Source: Phallusia mammillata (lineage: Eukaryota > Chordata > Ascidiacea > Phlebobranchia > Ascidiidae). From it: a DNA stretch of 64,000 nucleotides. A program made the translations under genes and the position numbers. Positions 1 to 12,042 of the stretch are shown piece after piece; position 1 is the first letter of the stretch; every line of letters starts with the position of its first letter. Where the stretch lies: NCBI GenBank assembly GCA_003260075.1, contig QLIY01000110.1, forward strand, positions 1 through 64,000, written 5' to 3'. The notes below the pieces were generated by a model. That model did not search any database. It worked only from the letters and a program-made list of their open reading frames with translations, and was not told where the DNA came from.

Positions 1-3000
1 TTCAATAAAGGCTAAAATTTTGAGCAGCACCCCCACAAATTTTAGACATGAGCCGCCACTCAGGTCAACATCACGCGCTCGGGGGCGTGAACAGCGAAAC
101 TGCTTTGATTTCTAGCTTTATGCTTATAATGACTGGTTACGTCCAGTCATCGTAAAAAATGTTGGCTGTGGTCACGCAGTGGAGTATACGCTCTCCTACA
201 TTTAGTGTTACCATATTTGCCTGGTCAAAATTCCGGACGGTTTCAATAACTATCTTTGGCGACACCAAAGTACCGTCACAATGCATTGTACGGTATGTTG
301 TTACATTACACGTTACCAACCCCAAAAGTGCCCCTTTTCATAATAAAAATCGTTCCTACTTCAGAAAAAAGGCGCAGTTTTGTTTGTAAATAAGTTGCAA
401 AACAACAAGATCCGATCCTTTTTGAGTATTATCAGCTTTTCAAGACGCGTAGTTGCATGAATATACGCGGCAGGGTGCATCGCACATCAAAATCAGCACA
501 GACAACCGTAAAAATGTAAACCTTTTTGTCCCTTTTAAAAGGATTGTGAAAACTACTTGGCGTTAAAATTCCGGTCATTTTGAATGTTTCTAGACACAGA
601 TTTACCTCCCTAATTCCGAACGTCTGGTAAGTGGTAACCCATCCTGCACAAACTAAAAACTTGATCTCCACACTTGACATACAGATACGAACTATGGAAA
701 GATTGTACCATTAACCATATTAGCAGAAGATATTTGTCAAATGCATTCAGCTAGCCGCGGAAGCAGTAAGATATAGGCTACTCAATTGAATCATGCTGAA
801 TATGAAAGAAATTCCTATTACGTATCACCTATCAGTTCTAATTCCTAAACGTTGCGAAATGTGAGTCAAAACTGAGATGTTCATGTCAAAGTTAATTTCC
901 TGATGACATTTTAAGGCGGTTTATGTGCTGTAGATTTATGTCACAAACAAGTTTACTTGGTCTAAACTACGGCATTTAACCAACAACTAACGAAAATATA
1001 GTGCACCTGCAAACATATACGGCATGCAACATATTCCCGCAAAACACCATATGGGCTGACTTTGTGACCAGTAACCACATTCGCCTAAACTGAAGTAAGC
1101 AAGGAGATAGCAGTCCAAGAGTAAAAACAATTAAAAAAAACTGGGCGACCATTACCGATCACAACACGTTGTAACAAACATAGGCTACTGGTGTAACCCA
1201 AAAGTCTCGCGACTCAAAGCAATACATTGCGTTCAATCTGTTTCGTCTTGTGAAAGCCCATCACTTTTGGCCCGAATCACTGCAATGACATGACTGCTTA
1301 GCTGACAAGGTTGTCTTAATGTAATGCAGTGATTTTCAACCTTTCATGCCGCAATCCATTTTAGCAACCAAATGTACCTTGCGACCCCTTTTCAAAACTT
1401 TTTTATAATCACTAAAAGATACTCTCGCTTTGGGCAAAGGGATAGCGTCTTAGCCTGCTGGTCCCTTTTTTACACACAAAGTATTTGGTGACAACAGTCT
1501 GACGCACTTCCTCTGTTAGAATTAAGTGTTTTGATGTTTTATAAGTTCGTTTGCCCACACGATGTGGTGGTACTTGCATTAAACTATTTCGACGTGTCCA
1601 GCAACCCTGGCTGATAGTGATAAAGTAGTCCATTGTATTTTACGTTGCGTTGGTTATTTCTCATCTAACTTAGAAATATATATTGGTACGTAGATAAGAT
1701 AATATAAAAAAAATACGTAAGCCTTTTATCATCAATCCTGTCACATTGATTCACAAGCGTTCCAATTAGGTGCACTCAACATAGCCTACATTGTAGGCTA
1801 CACATCAAGAATCCTTGTGTAAGTTTTGCAATTTTGTAGTAGGTAGATCATTTACACTTGGTCTTTTAAAAGTTGGTTGCGTGTTAAAAAAGTATGAGCA
1901 CCGATCCTAAAATGGGCCCGCTAAAAAAAAAACGATTCAGATTTATTTGTTATAGCGAATACATTTGAGTCCCTTGGTTTACATTTACAGTGATGTAGGC
2001 TACTTTTGCTAATCAAAAATCAATACAAAGAGGTGTCAGAATTTCCTCCTAAAAGTTAAAGTATTCGGTTTTGCGACTAAATTTTGGCTGCGACCCACAG
2101 GTTGTTACAGTTTGTCAAAAAAACAACAACACCAAACTAGTTTTACAACAGAGCATTAAAAGTACACTAATATATTAACTGCTTTATGGTTTTGCACCAC
2201 TAAAATGGTTTCCAGGCGTGGTGCAATCGCTAAACATCAGTTGCTGAATAATGAATAATCTGTTTTAAATTGTGTATTTTCCTGTAGGGTATAATAATGA
2301 ACGTTTTATTGTGTTCACAATGTTTTATATTCGACAATTGGTGTTAATCTTTTAAAAATATCAATGTTTGAAGTTCGTATGGGGACTGATCTATAGAAAT
2401 AAGTTATTATTGACAGGGCCGGGAAAATAAATCGCACGTGTCGACCGCCAAATCAGGTAATTGTGAAGTAAAGTTAGCGCAGTGTTTTTTAACAATCCAT
2501 ACACCGTAGTTTTTTGTTAGTTTCGATCAGTTCCACGCGAATGATAAACCGAATGCAATGAAGAAGTCTTTATAAAAAAAATGTTTTTTACATCAAGTTA
2601 TGTGTTACAATTTTGAAACACCAGTCAGAAATATTGGGCAACTTGTGACGTTTTCACAGTGTGTAATTTTGTATTCCACTGTTTAGTGTTGCCAAGGGGC
2701 GCTGCATTTATGTTACATATTACCTTAAAAAAACCGCAAAAAAAAGTCCTAATGAGTTTGCATGACTTTGCTGTGCACAAAATAATTGGATTTCAACCAA
2801 GTTTATGAATTGTAATACCGTTGTGGCTTAAATACATCAGTTCCAAAGTACTCCTTTTTTGCCTCGTGCAACTTATGCGGTTATTTATTGCTAACCAAAA
2901 GTTATAAAGTACAATAGAAGCATTAAAATGAAAGCGCAAAGCATTGAATAATATTTTCTATGATAGTGGTAGAAATGCATTCTAATTTTCGATTATTATT

Positions 3001-3161
3001 ACTGCAGTAATATTATGATCCCTGTATACCTGTTTTATGATTTTCTCACAGTTGCAGCACTTGGATCCTGATTTAAACCATCATTTCCATTTTTCGCAAA
3101 AAGCTGGCATTTTTTTTCAGAAATTTAGTGTATGTAAGTGTGGCATTAGCGTATGGTTATC
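1..3161. other. Gene-poor stretch and PA2G4 upstream region
   Basis: I see no exon chain that I can support. Two short open frames on the minus strand (about 680-432 and 325-137) have no recognisable domain and no clear splice pairing, so I do not call them. The piece at about 1327-2110 resembles a decayed hAT-type element (see separate entry). A pyrimidine tract ending in AG at 3119-3120 lies 41 bases before the PA2G4 start codon and could be a 5' UTR splice acceptor or a trans-splice site. Confidence 0.5.
1327..2110. mobile_element. Possible decayed hAT-type element
   Basis: The left edge at 1327 begins CAGTGATTTTCAACC, close to the CAGTGGTTCTCAACC ends seen repeatedly in this window. Around 2074-2105 there is a stretch reading GCGACCCACAGGTTG, the reverse complement of a common start of the same kind of element. 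No target-site duplication or clean right end was found, so the limits are uncertain and this may be two separate fragments. Confidence 0.25.
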
Positions 3162-6100
3162 ATGGGTGACTCTGGATCTGATTCTGAACCTGAACCTACA
3201 ATTGCTGAAGATGTGGTTGTGACCAAATACAAGATGGCTGGAACAATGGCCAATAGTAAGAGCTTTACTTTGCACGTTATAAAATAGCCTGAAAACTTTG
3301 CTAAGTCTGTCATTATCCTCGGCTGTTGTCTCCATCTGTCGAACTGAGTCTCTGGTGATTCATGATTTACAATATACTACACGCAGTCATGTTATAAGAT
3401 TGTATTGAAATTTAACTGTGCTTCTTTTTCTGTACAATAAATGACTGGGAAAGCCTTATTTAAGTGGCCCAAATGATAAATTAATTGCTAACCTTTGGTT
3501 GAAAATTTAACACCACATGCTGTTTGTTATGTATAAATTCCAAGGTTAAAAAATATCCCCGTAAAAATGGTTAGTTAAGTGTTAATTTGATGCAATGCTT
3601 TGTACCTGATTGCAGAAATGAATAATCAAATAATATTGTATTTTTTACTTAGATGTCATGAAGCAGCTAATACAGAAGTGTGTTGACGGGGCCTCTTCAA
3701 TAGAACTTTGCAAATTTGGTGATGCACAAATTGTCAAGGAAACATCCACAGTGTTTAAAAAAGAAAAGGAAATGCTGAAAGGTAGTTAGACTTTAATTAG
3801 TGGTTGCTACAAAGAAACAATGTCGAATAGCTAGGTTGTACTTGTTTTCAAGCAATTTTTCTTTTAAAAGTTTCTTCGTATTTAAAGCCAAAGCTCCAAA
3901 TAAAATAAATATGGGGGGGGGGTACCCCATTTGACTATATTTCTTATTTACTGTAAACAAAACTAGAGCAAAAAAAGATTATATCAGGTGATATTAGGGG
4001 GGGGGGTTCTTATTTATATACTGTAAACAAAACTAGAGCAAAAAAAGATTATATCAGGTGATATTATTTGTGCTTTGATTTAGGTGTGGCCTTCCCAACT
4101 GCAGTTTGTGTAAACGAGTGTGTTTGCCATTATTCACCGCTGGACTCTGAATCCAAGATAATTATTATGAAGACAGGAGATGTGGTGAAATTGTAAGTTC
4201 TCTTATCAAATGTCATTGTAAACTACATGCAATCCAGATGTACAATAAAATATGTATTCTCCAAGTCAACTAAAAGTGCTGTATTGATGTTTTTTGTTCT
4301 GTTGCCTGAGGTTCATGTTCCCAAAATGCTTGTTTTTTAGAGATCTTGCTGTCCATATTGATGGTTTTATTGCTGCATTAGCTCACACATTGGTTGTGGG
4401 ATGTACAAAGGATAATCCTGTAACAGATAGACGGGCTGACGTTATTAATGCAGCATATCTATGCTCAGAAGCTGCGTTGCGACTTATTAAACCGGGAAAT
4501 AAGGTATGTTTTAATTTAGGCAGGTTAGAATATATAGAATTTTAAGAATGTTAATGCAAGCTATAAAGTGAAGTCATGGGGGGGGGGAGGAAATAAGGTA
4601 TGTTTTAATTTAGGCAGGTTAGAATATATATATAGAATTTTAAGAATGTTAATGCAAGCTATAAAGTGAAGTCATATAACCCAATTTAACCACATTTTCA
4701 AATATCTTATCTATGCTTAAAATCTGCTTTGTGACTTATTAAACAGTGAAATAGGTTTGTTTTGAATTTATGTGGGGTGGAATAAATTACTTGAAGTGTG
4801 TTAATAAGTGAAGTCATATTATAACCCTATGTAACCAAAAATGCCCCCAAAAATTAAGTTTGACCGAATTAAAAAAAAAGTTTGCCGAAATAAAATTTTG
4901 GATTTACCCAAAAGATGTGGGGGGGGGGGGGAACCCAATGTAACCAAAAATGCCCCCAAAAATTAAGTTTGCCCGAATTAAAAAAGTTTGCCGAAATAAA
5001 ATTTTGGATTTACCCAAAAGATGTGGGCTTCTTTTTAGAAAGGATTGGCAGTATATGAAACCTTGAAGCATCAAATTATCCTGCTAGCTATTAATATTCA
5101 TTTTCGTGACAAAAGGAAATTGTCTCTGATTTCACAGACAAATGAAGTGACGAAGGCTGTTGACAAAATTTCTGAATCATTTAAATGCAAAGCTGTACAG
5201 GGGATGCTATCTCACCAGCTTCAATATAACAGAATTGATGGAGAAAAAACAATTATTCAAAATCCCAACGAAAAACAGAGGTTTGTAAAGTCTTTTTGTC
5301 CAAACATCTTTTCAATGTGTTGTAGGTTTACTACTGTTGATAAAAGGTATTTTATGCAGTTTATAGAGATGCTTTTTTTGCATAAAAGATCCTAAAATAA
5401 AAAACAAAAACAAACCTATAGGGTCCAAAGTATGTGAATGTATTAAAACACATTTTAATTTAAAAATACAAGTTTAAGTTTAGGCCAATATGTAACAAAA
5501 CAAAAAAATGTAATAAACATATTCACAAAGGTGAACTGCTTTCATGTGTATGATTTTAAAGCTTACATTTGCATATATTTTTGAAGACAAGACCATGAAG
5601 AATCGGAGTTTGAAGTACATGAAGTGTTTGCTGTTGACTGTCTTGTAAGCAGCGGTGAAGGTCATCCCAAGGACATGGATGCAAGAACAACAATTTACAA
5701 GCGAAATCCTGACATTGTTTACCAATTAAAAATGAAAGCATCAAGAAGTAATTGTTTAAACAGCTGGTCTTTTTCTTTTGTTGCAAAACCACAATAGTTA
5801 TGCCATTGCTTGTGGTTCAAAATCGTTTTTTAATTCATTCCTTACTTAATTAACATTATATAATTCTTAAATGTACCTTGTATGGTCGTACATTCTAACG
5901 ATTTAAAAAAGCTGTCTTTTGTATATCTGTTGGAGAAACCTTTTGTATATATATCTGTAAATACCAATAGGTTAGTTTAAACAAACATCCATAGAAAATG
6001 GTGTTTTATAAAAAGAATAATCAAAACTTTGATTTGTATTAAAAGATTGGATTTAAACATTATCAGTTTGTTCTCTACATTATTGTCACTCAATTTAAAC

Positions 6101-6478
6101 CCCTTCGTTGTTGTTTTTTTCAATTTGTATTTGTTGTTTAGTGGTTCTGAGTGAAGTTGAGAAGGGGGGGGGGTTACATTATTGTCACTGAATTTAAACC
6201 CCTTCGTTGTTGTTTTTCAATTTGTATTTGTTGTTTAGTGGTTCTGAGTGAAGTTGAGAAGAAATTCAACACTATGTGTTTTACTCTGAGATCGCTAGAG
6301 GATGAAAAGAAAGCAAAAATGGGAATAGTGGAGTGTTACAAGCATGACCTTTGTACACCGTTTCCAGTATTGTGGGAAAAAGAAGGTACATATGTTTTTA
6401 TTTATGGCACATTGTAGGAATGGGCAAAAACTGCAAATGTTCTGTTGGGTCGAGCACCAAGCATCTCATGTTAATGCT

Positions 6479-6577
<99 letters not shown>

Positions 6578-7773
6578 TGACAAACTTTCCCAATTCCATC
6601 CTAGTTGGTAGCTTTCCAAGGTCCACGGCAGTTTATTAAGCTGCACAGCCCCCAGATGTACACTTTTTTCTACCATGAAACAATTAAAAAAATGGTCATT
6701 TTGGTTCTTCGATACCCTTTTAAACACTGGTTTCATATGTTAGCAGGACATGAAAAAAATATGTTAGCAGGGCATGCGAATTTAATGTTTGAGTCAGTTT
6801 ATGTAACTGAGGTGCAGCGATCAAAAACAGTGATGCTTGATACCGAGTACTTGGGTCCTAGCTTGGCTCAGTCCATCCCTAGCACTTTGGCTTTGTAAGC
6901 TTTTTTTCGCACCAAATAGTGTTGTCTATTACTGTTTAGTATCGTCATAATTTGATGTTTTTTTAGAATGGGGGGGGGGGCGGCTCAGTCCATCCCTAGC
7001 ACTTTGGCCTTGTAAGCTTTTTTTTGCACCAAATAGTGGTGTCTATTACTGTTTAGTATCGTCATAATTTGATGTTTTTTTAGAATGGTTTGTTGGTTAC
7101 ATTATTTTATAGGAAAAGAATCTCCTAGCATTTAACCTGTATATATTTAGGCAATTTTTTTTGTCCAACTGATATAGCATCTAAGTCTTTATTATTTGAT
7201 TTGCAGGAGAGTTTGTTGCCCAGTTCAAGTTTACCATACTTATCATGCCAAATACACCAATGCGGATCACAGATAGCTTTTTTGATCCAGACTGCTACAA
7301 GAGCTCACATAAAGTTACAGACCCAGAATTACAGGTAAACTTACTCTAAATCTAAATATGACCTTGGGTATCTAAATCTTTTTAGCATAAGCAATACATA
7401 AATATGCACTAATGAAACCATTTCAAGAATTTGGGATTTTTAGTAGTACTTTACAATAGTTTTATACCCACAGAAATAAATTGGTGTTTTTGAGTCTGCT
7501 TAAAGAAAACATTACAACACAATCACAGTAAAAGAACCACCAAGCCCGAAATAGCTGCACACTGTTAAAACATTATGGGTCGCAAAACAGTGCAGGGCAA
7601 AATTGGTGGATAACTCCAAACAAATAAATTTGAAACTAAATCATGCAATAATGTTTCAGAATCTACTGAACGCATCGACCAGTAAACGGGCTGCCAAGAA
7701 GAAGAGAAAAAAGGCAGCATCAAAAGCAGCTGCAGAAACAGGAGATGCAGGGGCTCCTGTAGCGGCTGAATAA
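3162..7773 (+). CDS. PA2G4: Proliferation-associated protein 2G4 (EBP1), complete, nine coding exons
   Basis: Coding exons: 3162-3255, 3653-3781, 4084-4192, 4341-4503, 5138-5280, 5587-5747, 6239-6385, 7207-7334, 7660-7773. All junctions are GT-AG and keep frame, giving 1188 bases and 395 residues; the human protein has 394. The product is a catalytically inactive member of the methionine aminopeptidase (pita-bread) fold that binds ribosomes and RNA and acts in growth control and ErbB3 signalling. Family landmarks include [13 protein letters not shown] at the N terminus, the GMLSHQL and [11 protein letters not shown] stretches in exon 5, a SSGEG segment in exon 6, EDEKKAKMG in exon 7 and a lysine-rich tail (RAAKKKRKK) that matches the nucleolar/RNA-binding end. 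Introns 2, 4, 6 and 7 contain short G runs between duplicated sequence; the partial exon-7 start at about 6142-6163 is such a duplicate and not a real exon. Identification is very secure. Confidence 0.96.
3941..4066. repeat. Duplicated join with ten G, PA2G4 intron 2
   Basis: Block 3941-3996 is repeated at 4007-4066 after ten G; the second copy has a small insertion (TTTATATACTG). Another ten-G run lies at 3913-3922. Confidence 0.8.
4498..5025. repeat. Two duplicated joins, PA2G4 intron 4
   Basis: Block about 4498-4577 repeats at about 4591-4676 around ten G; block about 4832-4918 repeats at about 4932-5025. The first includes a second copy of the exon-4 donor site. Confidence 0.8.
6415..6891. 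mobile_element. hAT-type element with TAGGGATG ends, PA2G4 intron 7
   Basis: Left end TAGGAATGGGCAAAAAC, right end CATCCCTA, flanked by GCACATTG (6407-6414) and GCACTTTG (6892-6899), a 7/8 target duplication. It is homologous to the element at 26789-27189 but older and interrupted by a 98-base G run where the palindromic interior would be. Confidence 0.75.
6479..6576. other. Long G run (assembly gap fill), PA2G4 intron 7
   Basis: 98 consecutive G inside a transposon copy; it gives rise to long poly-Gly and poly-Pro frames that are not genes. Confidence 0.8.
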
Positions 7774-9357
7774 ATGTGTCTACTAGTTTTCAAAAAGAGA
7801 AATTCAGAACCATTGGTGACACTGGAAGAGCCATGTGAAAAATTTCGCACTGCTGCAAGCTTGTTCAATTTTGTTGCTAGATTTATCGATGGACATCTGT
7901 TTATTTCATTCTCACTAAGTTTCATTCTCAAGACTTTTGCCAATTTTTTCGGTTTTAAAGCTGTTATCTTATACTTATCTACAGGACTAGGACCTAACGG
8001 AGATTTGTAATTGGTTGTTTGGCGTTTTGTTAATTGCTGGAATGCAGTGGTGCTTGTGCATGAGCAGAAACTTTAAATAAAGCATTGGGAGTTTGTAGAT
8101 GTTGTTAGGTCAAACTTTAAAACTAATTTGAAGCATCAAAAAATTAAACACCACACACATACACTTGTAAAAAGAATTTCGAAAGTTTGTTTGGTGGACA
8201 ACTTCAGTTAGTCAGAAAAGTCAAATATTCTTTTAAAGAATGCCGTTGTAAAAATTTAACCGCTTTTATTAACGGCCAAAGTTTTGGATGAAAACAAAAA
8301 AAATTGGTTGAACAAAGGATTTTCATTTTGAGAAGATACAGGAATTGAAAAGGTCGAAATAATTATTTCCCGACGGGATGTCGACAATCAACTGCGGAAC
8401 TCCCAACTTTACCGCTTTGTTTACTTTTTCCCGGGGGGGGGGTCGGCCAAAGTTTTGGATGAAAACAAAAAAATTGGTTGAACAAAGGATTTTCATTTTA
8501 AGAAGATACAGGAATTGAAAAGGTCGAAATAATTATTTCTCAACGGGATGTCGGCAATCAACTGCGGAACTCCCAACTTTACCGCTTTGTTTACTTTTTC
8601 CCCTCTGGCTCTTTCGCTGGGCTTCTCTGTTGGAAATTCGAGCCTTGGAAAAAGCTTTGCGCGACTGTAACATTACGTCATCGGTGTCGGGAAAAAGGCT
8701 TGCGCTTCAGAATCAAAATACTAGAAAACCTTTAGTAAGTGAGAAGTGCAGTGAAAAATGACAGAAAAAATAATAGTGAAGCAAAATTGTGTTATTTTAG
8801 GTTCAAAAATTACGTTTATGCCTAAGAAACGTTTACTTTTTGCAATTAAAGTTTGTATGTTTTCTATGTAGAGCTTTTCTCCTTTGGTCGAAACGCCATG
8901 TTTGGTAATTCTCGAGTCTCGACAAACGAAGTCGGTTTTGTAGACATTACTGTTAGACAACCCCCGAAGCGTTTGCTGGTTGTGTAAGCTTGTTTTGAAA
9001 GGTAGTAAAAATGAAGAATTTTGATTTGTAAGTTATATAAATGGTCTTGTTAATGCAGAAATAAGCACCAACTCAACTTTCCTTGGTTTGCCGACGCACA
9101 AGTTTCAAATTTATAGATTTAAATTCAAACTTATAAATCTTGGTATAGGAACAGAGCTTTAGCATCGGGCTTTTATAATAAAAACAGATAAAAATGATTA
9201 TTCAGAATGTTTAAGCCACTGCCAGAGATGGTTGTGTGTTTGCTGAAACAACCAGTGTTTGAAATATATACTAATTACCAATCGTACTTCTTGTGACAGA
9301 TTTTTTGAAAGTGTATAGTTGCCTAACATAAACAACAAGTTGTAAAACATAAAAAAG
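7774..9357. other. PA2G4 3' UTR and alpha-catenin upstream region
   Basis: Contains the PA2G4 3' UTR up to about 8100, then a duplicated block (about 8273-8432 and 8443-8602) joined by ten G. A splice-acceptor-like TTCTTGTGACAG ends at 9299, 59 bases before the alpha-catenin ATG, and may mark a 5' UTR intron or a trans-splice site. No other gene seen. Confidence 0.55.
8076..8081 (+). terminator. Poly(A) signal of PA2G4
   Basis: AATAAA 303 bases after the PA2G4 stop codon; the first canonical signal downstream, so it is the probable 3' end signal. Confidence 0.6.
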
Positions 9358-12042
9358 ATGAGCTCTGTTGCTTCATCAAATTCTGGTCAAAAATGGAATC
9401 CAAAAAACTTGGAAATCCGTACCTTATCTGTGGAAAAGACACTTGAACCCCTAGTTATTCAAGTGACAACGTTGGTGAACAACAAAGGTCCTTCGAACAA
9501 GAAAAAAGGCAAAAGCAAGAGACCCAAAGTACTGGTGGAAAATGTGGAAAGAGCCACTGCTTCGTTTATTGAGCGTGGCATGGAAATCGCCCGAGCAAAC
9601 CCGGAACTGAAAGCTGAAATGGACGAAGCTGTTGAAGACACAAGAAAGGATGGTGAAGTAATGTCACGCACTTCACATGCCTTTGCTGATGATCCATGTT
9701 CATCTATGAAGCGTGGAAGTATGGTTCGTGCAGCCAGAGCTTTGCTGTCATCTGTCACTCGACTGTTGATTCTTGCTGATATGGCTGATGTGTTTGAGCT
9801 TCTCAGGCGCCTGAAGATTGTACAAAAAAGTGTGGCACGTGTCAAGGATTCAACAAACCCCAAAGAGCTGTTGGAAAACTTTCAAGCGTTTGGTGCTGAT
9901 ATTGCTAAGCTGAATAGTGCTACTATTATGCGACAGAATGATCTAAAAGATTTGCGCCGCAGAGATGATCTTGCTGCTGCCCGAGCTGACCTAAAAAAGA
10001 ACAGCATGATGCTTTACACTTCTTCTTTGGCCTCACTTCGTCACCCAGAAGTTGCTGCTGCTAAAGCTAATCGGGATTTTGTCTACAAGCGAGTACAAAA
10101 TGCTCTGGACAAAATCTCAACTGCAGTACAGGCAACAGGTCCATCTGACCCTAAACCTGAGGAAGGTGCTGGTGAATTGGCTTATGCTTTGGATGAATTT
10201 CTTGATCGTGTTGACATGGACCCACTGGCATTCAATGAAGTTCGTCATAGACCATCTTTGGAGGAGCGTTTGGAAAGTATCATTAGTGGTGCAGCACTTA
10301 TGGCTGATTCTTCATGCACTAGAGAAGATCGAAGGGAAAGAATTGTTGCTGAATGCAATGCTGTGCGCCAAGCATTACAGGATCTTCTTCAAGAGTACAT
10401 GAACAACGCTGGCCGCAAAGACAAGTCTGATGATCTTGAGGCTGCTGTTGACCATATGATGCAAAAGACCAAGGATCTCAGACGCCAGCTTTGCAAGGCA
10501 GTCATCGACCATGTTTCCGACTCATTTATTGACACCAACATTCCAATTTTGGTCCTCATCGAAGCTGCACAAAGTGGTGATGAAAAGCAAGTGAAAGAGT
10601 ATGCCCAGGTCTTCCGTGAGCATGCTAACAAGCTTGTTGAAGTTGCAAACTTGGCCTGTTCTATGTCAAGCAACGAGGAAGGTGTTAAAATGGTAAAGAT
10701 GGCTGCAAAGCAAATTGAAATTCTCTGCCCACAAGTTATCAATGCTGCCCTAACTTTGGCAGCCAGACCTACCAGTAAAGTGGCCCAGGATAACATGAAT
10801 GTGTTTAAAGAATCATGGTTAAATCAAGTCCAGACCTTGACTGAAGCTGTTGATGAGATAACTACTATTGAAAACTTCCTTGCTGTATCTGAGGCTCATA
10901 TCTTGGAAGATGTAACAAGCTGTGTGGTGGCTTTGCAACAAGGAAATGCTGAAATGCTGGACAGAAAGGGTGGTGACATTAGAGGCAGAACAGCAAGAAT
11001 TTGTGAAGTTGTGGTCAGTGAAATGGAAAATTACGAGCCTGATTATTACACACAGAAGGTGATTGAAACCTGCCAAAATCTTAAAGATCAGGTGATGCCA
11101 AGATTTGAATCTCGTCTTGAAAATACCATCGAGGCTCTAGTAAAGGACCCACCAGAAGATCCTCAAGAAAATGATTTTATCGATAGCTCTCGTTTGGTGT
11201 ATGATGGTGTAAGGGAGATTCGTCGTGCAGTTCTCATGATCAAGAACCCAGAGGACATTGATGATTCTGATGTTGATGGTATGTCTGAGACTGGCAGCCG
11301 TATGAGTGGCAAAACAGTTGAGACCGAATCTGGACCAACTGACCAAACCTTGATGAGAAAACTGCCCGAGGCTGAAAAGGCTAAGATTTTGCAGAATGTT
11401 CAAGAGTTTGTGGAAGAAAAGAAGCTTCTCGATCTTGAGATCTCAAAATGGGACGAGTCATCCAATGACATCATTGTCCTGGCTAAGTCTATGTGTGTCA
11501 TCATGATGGACATGACTGACTTCACTCGTGGACGTGGAAGGCTAAAGAACACAACCGATGTCATTGATGCTGCTAGACACATTGCTGATACTGGTAACCG
11601 TCTAGACAAGCTGGCCAGAGCGATTGCTGAAGTGTGCCCAGATTCAACTGTCAAAAATGACCTTCTTGCCTATCTCCAAAGAATTGCTTTGTACTGCCAT
11701 CAGCTGAATATGTGTGCCAAGGTGAAAGCAGAGGTACAGAATATTTCTGGTGAAATGATTGTCTCTGGCCTTGATAGTGCGACGTCTTTGATCCAAGCTG
11801 CGAAGAACTTGATGAATGCTGTGGTTTTGACTGTCAAGTCATCCTATGTGGCATCAACAAAGTACAGAAAACCTGGCCAACATCATGCTGGCAGTATTCT
11901 TTGGAAGATGAAGGCCCCAGAAAAGAAACCGCTGGTACGACGTGAGATAGGTGATGACAGAAAGGCACCAGTCCGTAGAGCTTCTCAAAAACGGCTTGTC
12001 AACCCTGCCCAAGCCCTCAGTGAATTTAAGGCCGACATCTAG
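9358..12042 (+). CDS. CTNNA: Alpha-catenin, full length, single coding exon
   Basis: An uninterrupted 894-residue frame; vertebrate alpha-catenins are about 906 residues. Alpha-catenin links the cadherin-beta-catenin complex to F-actin at adherens junctions. The N-terminal part (about residues 15-260; LEIRTLSVEKTLEPL, ADDPCSSMKRGSMVRAARAL) matches the dimerisation/beta-catenin-binding domain. The middle part (about 270-630; RPSLEERLESIISGAALMAD, DHVSDSFIDTN) matches the M domain that recruits vinculin. The C-terminal part (about 680-860; SKWDESSNDIIVLAKSM, AYLQRIALYCHQLN, LIQAAKNLMNAVV) is the vinculin-like actin-binding domain, followed by a basic tail ending in QALSEFK. The start is chosen at the ATG preceding the conserved N terminus. 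Vertebrate orthologues have many introns, so the lack of any coding intron is unusual. Which vertebrate paralogue it corresponds to cannot be decided. Confidence 0.97.
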   Translation: MSSVASSNSGQKWNPKNLEIRTLSVEKTLEPLVIQVTTLVNNKGPSNKKKGKSKRPKVLVENVERATASFIERGMEIARANPELKAEMDEAVEDTRKDGEVMSRTSHAFADDPCSSMKRGSMVRAARALLSSVTRLLILADMADVFELLRRLKIVQKSVARVKDSTNPKELLENFQAFGADIAKLNSATIMRQNDLKDLRRRDDLAAARADLKKNSMMLYTSSLASLRHPEVAAAKANRDFVYKRVQNALDKISTAVQATGPSDPKPEEGAGELAYALDEFLDRVDMDPLAFNEVRHRPSLEERLESIISGAALMADSSCTREDRRERIVAECNAVRQALQDLLQEYMNNAGRKDKSDDLEAAVDHMMQKTKDLRRQLCKAVIDHVSDSFIDTNIPILVLIEAAQSGDEKQVKEYAQVFREHANKLVEVANLACSMSSNEEGVKMVKMAAKQIEILCPQVINAALTLAARPTSKVAQDNMNVFKESWLNQVQTLTEAVDEITTIENFLAVSEAHILEDVTSCVVALQQGNAEMLDRKGGDIRGRTARICEVVVSEMENYEPDYYTQKVIETCQNLKDQVMPRFESRLENTIEALVKDPPEDPQENDFIDSSRLVYDGVREIRRAVLMIKNPEDIDDSDVDGMSETGSRMSGKTVETESGPTDQTLMRKLPEAEKAKILQNVQEFVEEKKLLDLEISKWDESSNDIIVLAKSMCVIMMDMTDFTRGRGRLKNTTDVIDAARHIADTGNRLDKLARAIAEVCPDSTVKNDLLAYLQRIALYCHQLNMCAKVKAEVQNISGEMIVSGLDSATSLIQAAKNLMNAVVLTVKSSYVASTKYRKPGQHHAGSILWKMKAPEKKPLVRREIGDDRKAPVRRASQKRLVNPAQALSEFKADI

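Larger units (their letters stand above)
6077..7086. repeat. Duplicated joins around PA2G4 exon 7
   Basis: Block about 6077-6163 repeats at 6174-6261 (the first copy carries the exon-7 acceptor and 22 exon bases). Block about 6875-6969 repeats at 6981-7086. Confidence 0.8.

Noticed and set aside
137..680. Two minus-strand frames of 62 and 82 codons that might be exons of one gene
   Set aside because: No family recognised and no consistent splice phases between them.
6344..6736. Poly-Gly and poly-Pro open frames over the 98-base G run (similar ones at 25682, 25959, 53944 and 59217)
   Set aside because: They exist only because of homopolymer gap fill; no conserved sequence outside the run.
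9459..11654. Several open frames of 80-135 codons antisense to alpha-catenin
   Set aside because: Shadows of the strongly biased coding strand; no recognisable domain.
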